Assembly (NCBI GenBank): GCA_022925895.1
Contig: JAKSYS010000113.1
Location: forward strand, 1-64,000
Direction of reading: 5' to 3'
DNA length: 64,000 bases
DNA from: Fragilaria crotonensis
Lineage: Eukaryota > Bacillariophyta > Fragilariophyceae > Fragilariales > Fragilariaceae
This document shows positions 42,683 through 53,829 of the stretch, piece by piece; positions within the stretch are counted from its first letter, which is position 1; the number at the start of each line of letters is the position of its first letter. The notes beneath the pieces are model-generated. The model did no database searches, was not told the DNA's origin, and saw nothing but the letters and a program-made list of their open reading frames with translations. The position numbers and the translations under genes are program-made.

Positions 42683-45600
42683 TCATTTTTGTCTGTACCT
42701 CATTTCTGCCATCTGGTCAGCGGGTAGTCTTTGGATGACTTCGTTAAACATCTCAACGATCTCATCGAACTCTAGTCTATCGAGCGGATTCTCCTCCCAG
42801 CACTTAACCATGAGATGCTTCCAAGGGCAATCCTGCGGTACCGGCGGTCGAAGGCTTTCATTTGCGACTTTAGCTATGATCTGGGTGGTTTCGAGACCCT
42901 GGTACACTTCTTCCCTTGTTGCCAGCTCCCAAAGCACAATGCCGAAGCTGTAGACGTCGCTGAACTTGGACGATCGAGCATGTTTGATAACTTCGGGAGC
43001 CAACCAACATGCCGTGCCGACACCGTGCGTCATTGTCCTTGAGCCTGAAAGAGTCGCCCTGGCAGATCCCCAGTCTCCAATCTTGGCGATAATGGTCGAT
43101 TCTGTTTCCATTTTGTGATCAGGGTCTGCCGACAATCGGAGCATCATACCCGACGGTGACTTGTCCCTTTGCGGTGAAGTCACGTCCGACTCCGTGAACG
43201 TTTCGTGAACGAATATATTGTGACTCTTTAGGTCGCGATGAATGATCGGAGGATCTTGGTTGTGTAAATACGTCATTCCTTCCGCCACCTGTAACGCCAA
43301 GCTGAGTCTGAGACCGAGCGGAAGAATTCTCTCCTGCTCGTCCAACAGCTGTCGTAGACTACCGAGCGAACAGAGCTCACTGACAATCCAAATAGCTTGA
43401 GCAGTTAATGAGCAACCAAAAAGCTGAAGCACATTTGGATGTCGGAGAATCGCCATCATTCCGGCCTCACCAATAATTTCTTCAATTATTTCACCTTGCA
43501 TTGCAGATTTTCCAGCAACTGCAGCTTGAGCGAACACGAATTCCTTGACGGCAACCTTGGCGCTCCGCCATTTTGCGCTCCACACTCGTCCGAAAGTACC
43601 CTCTCCGATGATGCGCTGTAGAAAAATCTCCTGAGGATCGATCAGGGTGAGCAAGTGAGGGTGTTGCACATGTCTTGTCTGCATTGCCCTTTGGTAAGCC
43701 TCCGTGATGCTCGTGTGTTCGAGCGCACTGTACGTTAGAGTGTCCAGCGAAATCCCCTTCAGCTGGGCATCCCTTGCAAATATTGACACTATAGTTGACG
43801 AGACATTTCGATTGCACATGATAGCCATCACCATTCCAATAATTGTTCCAAGAGCGACGCAATACACCACGATAGTATAGTCAAGGCCTGCCTTTTCTCT
43901 TGAAGGTTCATGATCTGGTTCTGGCATCATTTGCGAGATGGCCATGATGGCACCTCGGACATGATCTCCAGACAGATTTTCAGTCACTGGTACGTAGACA
44001 GGAACTGCACTACCCGAAGTCGTAGGGGAGCTATGACTGAAGACAGAAATAGTCTTGGGCTCCACAGACTGATCTGGACTTTTCTTGTAATACCACCTGG
44101 CAACAAGATTATCGCCAGCAATGAAAACATTGCCACTGTACTCTCCGAATCCGTTCGCTAACGCATGAAGAGGCTCATCATGCCCGTCAAATCCGGGCAA
44201 CCATGACCAATTGAAGTCGTGAATCGGATTGTCTGTGTTGAAATCATCGCTGGGAATATCGTCTCCGTGTTGAAATCTATCGGTTCTTTTCTTCAACGTG
44301 GCTTTCAAAACAGCAATAGTGTACGGACGAGTGGTGTCTGGCCAAGTTGTAGACGGGGTGGTTTTGCCAGCAACCATCAAACCATAAGGTGTGAGGAGCA
44401 TGTTTCCGCCTCCAGTAGGTTGCACTGTGTGTGACGCATCAGCCAAGCACGTCCATCTGTTTGCATTGATTTCGTATGCGGCCAGCCCGTAGCAAATTTC
44501 ATTTGTATTCGTCAATCGCTCAAAGGATCCCATCACATAAAGTACACCTGCTTCCTCGTCGAGTTGAAGGGCTGTCCCGACGCCATCTTGTGTCCTGTTT
44601 GTCATGGACAACCCTCCTCCAGGATGAGCGACCAGATGCCCAGAATCTCGATCATAGATAGCCAACCCAGATGGTACATTCCTACCATCAATGGCATTAA
44701 ACTTACCAGTCACGTGCAGCTGTCGGCGTTTTGAGTCCCAAGCGAGGGCGAGCACTGTCACTGTGCACCACGAACAGGTAATTTGACCAATGTTTAACGG
44801 GAGCCACACTTGGTCGACAGCGTTAAAATGAGCGATATTGAAAATCTTGACAAATTCGTGCCGTTCCTCGCTCCAGACTTGAGTCATAAACGACCCTGCC
44901 ACGTAGACATCTTGCGGCCCTGCAAGGGACGCTGTGGTAATCTTCATACCTTTGCTCAAAGCGCTGTTGCAGAGACCCTCACCGACCTTTGACAGTTCAA
45001 TTCCATTCCATTTTCCAACAGAACAATAAGTAACCTGACTATTTGCCTGTGTTGTGTCAAACGCACCAACGACAATAAGCTCTCCTGATCCACGTGCCTG
45101 GGTGGTTGTACCAGGACTGCAAGACTGGAACGTTAGCAACTCGAGCTGTGGGCGATTACTTGACGTTCAAACTTACATTGCGCGGTCTGCAAGGGAATTC
45201 AAAAGCGAAAGGTCTGAGGTGTGGTTTGCAAGGAGGGAGTACACTTCACCACCGGAATACGAGTTGTATAGGCTCAATTGTAGGCGCGCCTTGAGGCTCC
45301 ATTCATTTGTCTGAAGACTTAATTGAGCGATATTGCACGGAAAGTCATCAACTGACATTTTCCCTGCTATGACAAGTCTCGGAGTCACAGTTTGTCCCTC
45401 TGAAAGCTTTCGACCTGCTTTTGATTCTCCAGGAGAGGTGTTTCGGCTCTTGTCGCCCCTCTTGCCGAACAGGTCCAAGTATGCCTCAACCCCAAACTTC
45501 TCCATTGCACCCCCTCGAACAGCATTATTGCTACGTAGGGTGCACGTTGGGTCCGGACAAGTCTTGGACGATGAAAACCAATTTGAAGGATTTGATGGCC

Positions 45601-46114
45601 CGAAATGAGTAATCATATCCCAATCTTCCGATACCCGCATGTTGGAAACGAGAATGAAAACCAGCGCAAGTATTAGACCACCAATCCCCCCAATCGCCGC
45701 TCCGATAGACGCAACCTTCCAAAAATCTGAGACCTCTTGCCTCGATCGATTGTGTATAATTTGCTGCAGGTATTGCATATCAGGCGTCTCCACAATGGGC
45801 TCCAGGGGTTGCCGCGTCATATTAAGGGTAGTAACTGGCGACAGTGTTTGTCCTTTCTTCTTTTTTCGCCTCGGATCTTTGGTGAGTGGAGGGGGTGTGT
45901 GCGTTTTCGAAATATGCATCCCACGACACGCGCAGTGTCTCCCTCCTGAGCAGCCCTTAAGGTGCATGACTGGCTCTGGTATGTGTGTGTATCCAGCAAC
46001 ATCGCTGGGCGAAGCGTTGGCCACAAGCGGCTCCTTCATAGCTGGTATATTGATCCGATGAAGCAAAACACTCGATGCGCGATGTTTCGATTCCACAGGG
46101 ATATGTAAAAGCAC
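42683..46114 (-). CDS. Transmembrane beta-propeller (Rax2-like) protein kinase
   Basis: Two exons, 46114-45177 and 45116-42683, with a 60-nt GTAAGT...TTGCAG intron containing TTGCTAAC; about 1122 residues. A first membrane segment lies at about 133-158 (GAAIGGIGGLILALVFILVS). A long repeat region resembles kelch/Rax2-like propellers (ELIVVGAFDTT, DVYVAGSFMTQV, QLHVTGKFNAIDG, VLYVMGSFERL). A second membrane segment is near 723 (VVYCVALGTIIGMVMAIMC). A TKL-type kinase domain spans about 811-1100: GEGTFGRVW, VAVKEF, HRDLKSHNIF, and DWG instead of DFG near 992. The propeller would face outside or the lumen and the kinase the cytosol. Likely a sensor kinase; ligand unknown. Confidence 0.82.
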
Positions 46115-46873
46115 CTGAGATTCAAATAGCGGTAGTTCGTTTGTGTCGACTCAACAATCAGGGAAAGGAAGCACCCGGGACGTCTACTCGAGCTGGTAAT
46201 AGTTAATGTTGTTAGTACAAAGGGACGTCGTTATGCGAAAGAGCGGGATCCGTACGCCTGAGAGTTGGTGGGTTGGGCTGTGGGCTGTGGCCTGACATGC
46301 GAATCAAGCACCTACGAAGAGTTTATCTATTGAGCAGTATACAGTTTATGGTTTATGCTATACACTGTACCTGGTAAATAATACCCGCAATCTGCACTCT
46401 CAGCACGCAGCATTATGACAGATATGGACATCGAAAAGCAACGATGTCAAAAAGGGCAATATTGAAAATTACATGCCCAGAAAGAATGAAGTGAAGGGAC
46501 GTCATGATTGACGTCATTTAACTGCATTTTATATGGTTTCCGATTTGGCGCCGAAGGACTCCAAATTGGCAGTGATACTTATGATTGAAATTGTTGTTAG
46601 GATTATGTGCTGATGTTTTAACATCATTATGTGGGACGTTTGTAGGGAAACACTATATATATCAAAGCACCCAAAGGAGTAATATGATGCATAATGCATA
46701 TGCATTGCGTCAAGATCCAAAAAGAATAAGACCTAAGGACTGCAAGAGAAAGACCGACAATATCCCGATTGGACCGCACGACTCATTCGTCTATGCTTCC
46801 TGACTTGACTTCTTTTTGGGGACTCGGCTAAAGATCTGGCGGAACGGTTCGGAACAGGGACTTGTTCCAATCG
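46115..46873. other. Intergenic region, nothing recognised
   Basis: About 760 bases between the kinase start and the end of the CASD1-like gene. TGACGTCAT near 46512-46520 resembles a CRE/bZIP site, weak on its own. No gene. Confidence 0.4.
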
Positions 46874-49800
46874 TCACCTAATCACCGACCTACGTGATCG
46901 ACTTTGCGGGTTTCTACCACCACCCAAAAGGGAATCATTCTCTAGGAGACTCAGAATGTCAACATCTTGCACGGAATGTCGAACCTGGACCTGATCTAAA
47001 TCAGTTTTTTTCTGGAGTCCTTGAGTGGCAAATGGCGAACCGCTGGAACCATTTCCGGGGTTTATGGAAGGGAGTTTCAACCGTTGATGATAGGAAACAA
47101 AGGCATCATCATACATGTCGTTTGGCATGATTGCGGAGCTGTAACCTCGTGGATGGCTCACACCACGCGCAGTCCGATCACTGGGATCGTGGCGGACGAG
47201 CAGAGACGACAGATACGAAAATCCAAGGTATCCGTCAAAGAAAAACAGTCCAATCATGCTGAAACCCACCATCATAAGACCCAGAAAAGGGTTGCAGAGC
47301 GTTCCGGGAGGCGATGGTTCGAGCGGTGATTCCATGCTATCAACTTGAGGTAACAGCCAATCAAGGGAATTTGCGATAATCTGGATGCCAGCATCGTATA
47401 CATTGCGAGGGTAAAGGACTCCATCGTAACTCTCACTCACTCTACCACGTGAATAGCTAGGTCCGTCCAGAACGAAATCAGCGCTTTCTTCCACGTCAAG
47501 ATCAATATACATCTGTCGTATTCCTGAGATAGCCATCTCATTCATTTGACTGCGCTTTTCGTCTGTTCCCAAGGCTGCCGTGTTGACAGTCGTAGGTGTG
47601 CACCAAATAGTCGGGGCAGTCGCAAACTCAAGTTCCTTCGACAGCTTTTGAACTGAAACCTTATGCGACGCTTGATCTTCGTCCGTCGCCCAGACATGGA
47701 GTCGGTCAAGCGTTCCACCCCCCACAACTATTAAGTCTGCTTGCTTTTGTCCAGCACTCTCCTTCGTTCTTACGTCCCTCAGTTTGGAGACTTGATCAAA
47801 TGCAAGAGGAGCCCACTTGTATTCCAAGCGGATGCTGCCAATCCCTTTTGAAACATCCGCGTGATTCGCCATTGTTGAGTCAAACCTCCCGCTATTCACG
47901 TCTCCAAGACGGCGACAAAGTGCATGGTACAAGCTCCGGATCGTCAAATCTCCCACGAAAATGATTTTACGGTGAGCTAGTTTCTGTTGCAATTCCTGAG
48001 CTGCACGTGGCCGAAATCTGCATTTCAGACTGGCTCTCGTTTGCCTCCATCCCCAATGCATAGACGCTCCTTCTTCACACGCTCCGTAGTATCCTCCAAC
48101 AGACAGGTAGCGACTGTGATAGCCACGCTGAAACTCATTGCAAGAGCTGACCGGAGCCCATATGCCATCATTGACGAAGGCTTCACAAGACCGCAAAAGT
48201 GGTCCGTTTCCCCCAGACGCCGCTGCCATTGATAATATGTGCCACGTAATGCCTAGCACCAAGACAACCATCGTTCCAATGATTGGCGGACTAGCTTTCA
48301 AAACGGGGGTTTCTTCTTCTTGAGGTGTCTCAACCGACAGCTGCCTTCCAACGTTCTTATATTCAGTCCAGGTTACTGCCATAATGATTTGATAGGCAAT
48401 CATTCCTAAGAGCAAGATTACGATGGTAACCACGTTGGCACCCGATAGCTCCATTGAATCCAGGGAGTAAGCAAGAACGTAAAACCCAAGTCCGCATGTG
48501 CCCAATATCATCAAAGATCGAATGCATTTCTTATCGTCATCCGATGGAAACATCATCCCACAGAGAATGGCCGTCAAGTTGTTGACAGTTGATGCTACTG
48601 CAAGGAGAAGAATCAACGAGACTATGGCATTGCACTTTGGATATCCAGGAACCAAGGTCAAAGCGGAGAGTCCATCATTTGTGAGGAAGAAATAATGATG
48701 AAACAAGTATGTCTCGAGTGAAAATTTGCCCAACGTTTTCAACATTCTCAAGTGATGCTCCCTCAAGAAGGGCGTCATGTTGCGGAAGTATACGTAACTC
48801 AAGACCGGCAAGAACGCAAAATACGAATGTGTTGAGTCAAAGGCAAGCTTCGCGTTAGAAAACGGTCCGTAAGTCCACAACGCCAAGGCGATGAGCAGCG
48901 ACCCAGCAACAGTGCTCTTTGCCAACGCCAGCATTTGGTCGGATAATGATTCCATTTTCTCAAGGAGCAGCGTCGTTATGGGATAGTTGATAGCATAGAT
49001 GATACCAACAAAGGATATCCAATGATGCATGTGACTGTGATAGTACCATGACCAAAGTGCTCCATCAGGGAGGATTTCGGTAAGGGTGGCCCTCGTGAAA
49101 AAGGGACTAAATAGTGCGTCAAAGAGTCCCGTATCAAAATCCCACAGACAATAGACAAAGGCAGCCAACGCTAATAGCTTCATACGGAGCCCATATTTGG
49201 AGTAATTTGCCACTTGATTGACCTTCATTGCAGCGAAGGTCATCGCAAATGCCATGGTGTGCAAAGGACAAACGTAGTACAAAATGTATGGTCGACTCAT
49301 TGTTGCACACAAAAGGAATGCTGTAAAGTTCAGTCGAAACAAGACTTGGAGGATGCGACCCACGCGATAACTGTTGCGTGTATAGAAATACATGGCGTGA
49401 CCAAAGCCGGTCATGAAGACGAAGCATGAAGCACCAACTTGGGACACATTGTGAATGAGGTTCACGTCGCTATTGTAAGTTACAGCATCAGTGAGCTGGA
49501 ACAAAAGAAAGCCAGCAGACAACAGTCCTTTCCATTCCAGCGACTGATGTATATTCAAAACATCTGCAAGTGAAGTGACTGCGGCAGATTTGATAGGTAG
49601 GGTACTTGACTTGCCCGATATCCGACCACGACTGCGAGCACTTTTGGCTTGCGCTTGAGCTGGCGCTGATTCATCCTCGTCCAAAAGCCGCACATCCTCC
49701 AGGTCGTGAGCTGCAGCACCCATGTCACGATCATTAAATTGTTTGCTGGGGACGCGTGATTCTTCGTCAAGAGTATCCAAGAAGGTGCTTTTACGGAGTG

Positions 49801-50416
49801 CGTCATTTGAATTGATGTCCTCTACTTCACCGCTGCGTGAGTTCAGGCTCGATCGATTGCTATTTTCACTCCTGACACTACGACGGGTGGCAATCGATGG
49901 CAACTCCGATGCAACCGTCAGACCCCCGTCACGCTCTGAGTCACTGTCCCCACTCATGCCAGCCCGTGATCCGACTTGCACTTGTCTACTTTTCAGACTT
50001 GTCTTCGGATTTTTTCCGTCATTCCTTTGCACAGACATAAATGCAAAGAACGTCATGATCAGCACCAGAAATCCTAGATAATCTTCATCGAACAATGCTC
50101 GATCCGCGTGTGGGAACGGGGGGTGGTGTTCTATTATATATGTCACAAGCATAATCATCCCTAGCAGCATCAAGTGATACAGTAACACGAAGATACTGAC
50201 AAACGAGTTTTCAACCGGGGAAATAGAGTTGTGGCGTTGAAAGTTGCTGGCGATCAAAATGGCGCGGCTATCCCCGAGAAGAAACGTGCGTGCCGCCATG
50301 GCCGCTCCAACGAATGTTACTGTCCCAAAACACAAAATCATTGCGACGGTGGACGGCGTCGCATTCGACAAGATGTCGCCATCATCCGACATGATAATAA
50401 CAGAGCTCCCAGGCAC
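46874..50416 (-). CDS. CASD1/Cas1p-like multi-pass O-acyltransferase with C-terminal SGNH-like domain
   Basis: A single 1180-residue ORF. Two or three membrane segments open the protein, then a Ser/Arg/Asp-rich linker. From about 294 to 640 is the Cas1p acyltransferase membrane domain: SLEWKGLLSAGFL, FMTGFGHAMYFYTRNSYRVG, RILQVLFRLNFTAFLLC, SRPYILYYVCPLHT, GKFSLETYLFHHYFFLTNDG. After more membrane segments, about 770-1010 forms an SGNH/PC-esterase-like domain (KIIFVGDLTIRSLYHAL; SYDGVLYPRNVYDAG). A last membrane segment lies near 1045. In animals CASD1 O-acetylates sialic acid in the Golgi. Here the two domains are in the opposite order, and the esterase Ser and His appear absent. Confidence 0.82.
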   Translation of the reverse strand: MPGSSVIIMSDDGDILSNATPSTVAMILCFGTVTFVGAAMAARTFLLGDSRAILIASNFQRHNSISPVENSFVSIFVLLYHLMLLGMIMLVTYIIEHHPPFPHADRALFDEDYLGFLVLIMTFFAFMSVQRNDGKNPKTSLKSRQVQVGSRAGMSGDSDSERDGGLTVASELPSIATRRSVRSENSNRSSLNSRSGEVEDINSNDALRKSTFLDTLDEESRVPSKQFNDRDMGAAAHDLEDVRLLDEDESAPAQAQAKSARSRGRISGKSSTLPIKSAAVTSLADVLNIHQSLEWKGLLSAGFLLFQLTDAVTYNSDVNLIHNVSQVGASCFVFMTGFGHAMYFYTRNSYRVGRILQVLFRLNFTAFLLCATMSRPYILYYVCPLHTMAFAMTFAAMKVNQVANYSKYGLRMKLLALAAFVYCLWDFDTGLFDALFSPFFTRATLTEILPDGALWSWYYHSHMHHWISFVGIIYAINYPITTLLLEKMESLSDQMLALAKSTVAGSLLIALALWTYGPFSNAKLAFDSTHSYFAFLPVLSYVYFRNMTPFLREHHLRMLKTLGKFSLETYLFHHYFFLTNDGLSALTLVPGYPKCNAIVSLILLLAVASTVNNLTAILCGMMFPSDDDKKCIRSLMILGTCGLGFYVLAYSLDSMELSGANVVTIVILLLGMIAYQIIMAVTWTEYKNVGRQLSVETPQEEETPVLKASPPIIGTMVVLVLGITWHILSMAAASGGNGPLLRSCEAFVNDGIWAPVSSCNEFQRGYHSRYLSVGGYYGACEEGASMHWGWRQTRASLKCRFRPRAAQELQQKLAHRKIIFVGDLTIRSLYHALCRRLGDVNSGRFDSTMANHADVSKGIGSIRLEYKWAPLAFDQVSKLRDVRTKESAGQKQADLIVVGGGTLDRLHVWATDEDQASHKVSVQKLSKELEFATAPTIWCTPTTVNTAALGTDEKRSQMNEMAISGIRQMYIDLDVEESADFVLDGPSYSRGRVSESYDGVLYPRNVYDAGIQIIANSLDWLLPQVDSMESPLEPSPPGTLCNPFLGLMMVGFSMIGLFFFDGYLGFSYLSSLLVRHDPSDRTARGVSHPRGYSSAIMPNDMYDDAFVSYHQRLKLPSINPGNGSSGSPFATQGLQKKTDLDQVQVRHSVQDVDILSLLENDSLLGGGRNPQSRSRRSVIR

Positions 50417-51499
50417 CTAGCGATCGACTGGGGTCGTTGCAGCAGGTTGTGGCACTGCGCTCTCGTGCTCCCTGACAAACGTCTTCAATGGGATAATGAT
50501 GTTTTCACGGCGATCAAAAGTCACAGCGATTCTCAGCAATTCTGTCTCTTCATATTTTTTGTTGTATGGATGACTTGAAATCGTGACCTCCGAAGCTTTC
50601 GTACAGTACTACTTTACAGTACAACTGTACAACTACAGAATGCTCCAGTAGAATAATGGAGGGTTAGTTAACAGTACCGGTAACTGCAGTACCACCCTTA
50701 GTAGAAGTTACATTAACTCTACTTTAATGACTCTGGACTCTGGACTCTGGAGTCTCTGGAGTACTTGTACCTGGTACATCGTACCTGGTACTGTACCTGG
50801 TACCTGGTATCTGGTACAAGTATGTACCACGAATCTTTAGTCATCATTTGTTCCTCGTGTGACCTAGAGTACTTGTAACAGGATCATCTTGTATGAAAGT
50901 GCCCTCATGTTATCCTTGCAAAACAACAACAGCAAATTGTGTTGGTTCTATTTTGCATCCGTCATTCTGGACAACAAGGCAAAGAACGGCGAGTAGTGAG
51001 TGGGGTTTGTAACAAGTGCAGCATCGTCAAACTCGCTCAAATACAGCAGGTGGAACAAACTCCTCAACCAGTTGGTCAGCTGTGTGGGCTTGAGTTATCA
51101 GGAGGAATACAAGCATCAACTAGCAGAGAGGGCACAAATAACATGGTATGTGCTATGAATAAATGGCATTGAAGTATGTACAAGTGGATAATGGGTCATC
51201 ACTAGTAAGGGAATATCCCTGAACATAGCTAGTAGCTAGTGGTAGGTGACCATCTCACTTGGAAGGGGATCATGTCTAACAAACCAATCACATCCAAATT
51301 GCTGAGACAGAACATTCTAATGCTCTAATCAGTCATACAAAGATGGTTTTGAATTGATGCTGCCAAGCAAACTTGCAATCGTCTTTCATGGATGTCAGAA
51401 AGTTCAGTCCAGTACATTGGTTAGTATAGTATCAGCATCATTATATGTTCTGGTTAATGGTGTGGAAGACACACTCATAAATTGATACCTGTGCACCCA
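50417..51499. other. Intergenic region with CTGGTAC repeats
   Basis: From 50590 to 50840 GTAC-centred palindromes are dense (GTACCTGGTAC repeated several times near 50765-50818). Nothing coding is convincing; a 77-residue ORF at 50939-51172 has no recognisable domain. Confidence 0.45.
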
Positions 51500-51896
51500 C
51501 AACTTACTGGAAAAGTGACAGGGATGACAACATAGGAGTATTTGTATCACATGGTGTGGGAATGTGAACATGTAGTAAGTTGTTCTTTACAAGGAACTCT
51601 TTGATTTGTTTGTGATGGGAAATTTAGTATGGTAGGTGAACTCAAACTTTGTGATCTCCTAACTATGAAGACCTGCCAATTACTCAGACATAGAGGGCAA
51701 AGAAATCTTGGCAGTAGTGCCTTGTTGGACTGGCAATTTGATGAGTGCAACCACAAAGTCTTGTGTGATTGGTGGGTACACAGCCAAGCACTGGTAAACA
51801 GTAGGCTCAAGGGTAGTAGAACCTGCAAGATGACTGCATCATAACATTGAGGGTGGTTCATTCAACATTATATTGTACACCCAACATCCTCCCCTA
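51500..51896 (-). repeat. Probable copia-type LTR remnant
   Basis: On the minus strand an AGGGGAGGA purine tract (51887-51896) is followed by TGTTGGGTGTACAATATAATG, the typical start of a copia LTR. The inner LTR boundary would be 51886. The other end of this LTR and the partner LTR were not found, so the left limit given is arbitrary. Confidence 0.35.
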
Positions 51897-53192
51897 TTGA
51901 GGTACCGTGCAGCAGACCGTATCCTTGTTGTCTTTGGAACATAGGAAACACCTTTTGGTTTGGGGTGTCAAGAAGGCATTGGTTTGGAATAGTTTTGTGG
52001 AATCTTTAATATACAATAGAACCGCACCCCGTGTTTCACTCAACCTCCTGTTCCATCATGTAAATGAACTTTGAAGGCATTAAATGTATAGCCTAAAGCA
52101 TGCTCTAGCCCTGGTCCTGGGTCAGCTACCTTGATATATATGTGTCCTACCTTTTACCACCCAACTTGGAATTGTCATAAGGAACAATCTGTTGTTGTTC
52201 CTGCACCGTGCTGAGCAACCGACAAAAGTTGCCATGTTCTTGAGCCTGTTGTTGTTCACATTTAGGTGGTTGTTGTAAATCCGCAACATGCAATGCAGAC
52301 AGTGAAATCCAAGGTGATTTTTCTTTTCACCAGTATTTATCCCTCTACAGCAGAATATGGTTAGCAACTGGCTACCATTGAGCCTAAGCAGCCAGAAAAA
52401 GCAGATTCTGAGCATTGTTGAGTGTGTTACTTGTAGAAACGCTTCTTTTGCGGCGGTTGTTGAAGCAACATCTTAGCTATCAATGATCTGACACTGGTTG
52501 AACTTGCAGAAGAAGACATGAATGATCTCATCACTAATCCAGATGCACAATCCAAGATTACTCAGTATGACACACAAGAGCAGGAGTGTAATCAGAGTTG
52601 AAGGCTGACAATGGGTATTCACCAGGCCATCACTTCATTGTCAGAACAATGGGCACCACTCTTGAACCATTTCCACTAATTCAAGAATGAACAGCGTAAG
52701 ATAGATGAAAGCAGTATTGGAATACCTCGTGGAATCTGGGATTCTCCAGATGCAGAGACACAGCAGTATTCTTGTTTTACCTGTCATGAGTGTCAGGCAA
52801 AACAGTCATGAGACAAACAATGTTTTCCATCACAACTTTTGCTTGAATAAGAGCAGACCTAAGGTCCAAAACACCAAGAGTTTGTGAGAGCCGTTACTTT
52901 TCCAATCAAGTCTGCTGGGCACAGACCCGGTACTTCCGGTAGTACTAGGATTTGATAGCGTAAACTTGTACGGAGGGCATTATAATTACACTAGACCCGA
53001 AGTCCCTAGTGCAAAGGGCCCTGCCGTTTTAACGGAAGGGGGGTGGTATTAGCCTCAACAAGAATAGCATCCATGATTTGGAAGCAATATCTCAGGATGT
53101 AACCTGCTCAGTCTTTGTCTCCGTGAAGCCAAAGCACGCACTTGCGAACAAGAAACGAAGATTGCAGAGTAGTTGCGTGGACTATTGAATAC
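51897..53192. other. Probable mobile-element debris, no intact gene
   Basis: About 1.3 kb beyond the LTR remnant. Scattered short ORFs and TTGTTGTTCCTG-like repeats (52190-52260), no recognisable pol motif. A GC-rich palindromic stretch lies at 52920-53045, including CCGGTACTTCCGGTAGTACT. Confidence 0.3.
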
Positions 53193-53799
53193 CTATTGAT
53201 ACTCAGCAGGGAGGGTGAATTTCGACAGAGTATCTTCTGCTTGCTTTCCCATAAACAAGTGACCCGTGATCGGCATAAAATCCCACATGAGCTGCAGTTC
53301 GACGTCCTTGCCACGCAACTCATCGGATTGATCCACCAGAGCATACTTGACAAAGACGTTGTCTGCCTGAATCACTTTGTTAGTATCCGTGGCTTCCACA
53401 ATCTTGTCCCACAATACAACGTGATTCTTTGGGTTTGTGTCCGTCTTATAGGAAGCTATGACGTAGACAAAGATTTGCTTAATATTCCAGTGAAATGCAG
53501 GTTCCATGTCGACATGAATATCAAACGACAGCAGAGCTCGGTCTACTCCTCCATGCGATTTCAGCGAACGCATTGTGTTGAGATCCAGCTTATGAATAAC
53601 TGCAAGTGCAACACAGTGAGAATCAGGATTGGGTGGACAGTCTTTCATCACAAAAAGGATACGTACTCGGCTTATGTTTCAGAGAATGGCCGAGCTTGGA
53701 AATCGCAGCTAGGCAGGACAATCCCAAGAGGACTGAAAGTCCGAAGAAAACCACTGCATTCAAACGGACCCAAACAGTGTGCATGCTGGCTGCTGGCAT
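53193..53799 (-). CDS. Signal peptidase complex subunit 3 (SPC22/23)
   Basis: Two exons: from the ATG at 53784 (or in-frame 53799) to 53667, and 53599-53193, with a 67-nt GTACGT...TTGCAG intron; about 174 residues. The N-terminal anchor is MHTVWVRLNAVVFFGLSVLL. The lumenal domain has ALLSFDIHVDMEPAFHWNIK, QIFVYVIASYKT, HVVLWDKIV and LQLMWDFMPITGHL, the conserved SPC3 order. SPC3 is the essential non-catalytic partner of Sec11 in ER signal-peptide cleavage. Length matches the family. A TIR element begins only 31-46 bases upstream of the start codon, so the promoter or 5' UTR probably uses element sequence. Confidence 0.88.
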
Positions 53800-53829
53800 T
53801 GCTGTTTGCTTCAAATAATAACGCGCTTA

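Noticed and set aside
46512-46520. CRE-like TGACGTCA site
   Set aside because: A single short match 3' of one gene and upstream of another; expected by chance and not near a defined start site.
51547-51861. Minus-strand ORF of 104 residues
   Set aside because: Falls inside the probable LTR remnant; LTRs do not normally encode protein.
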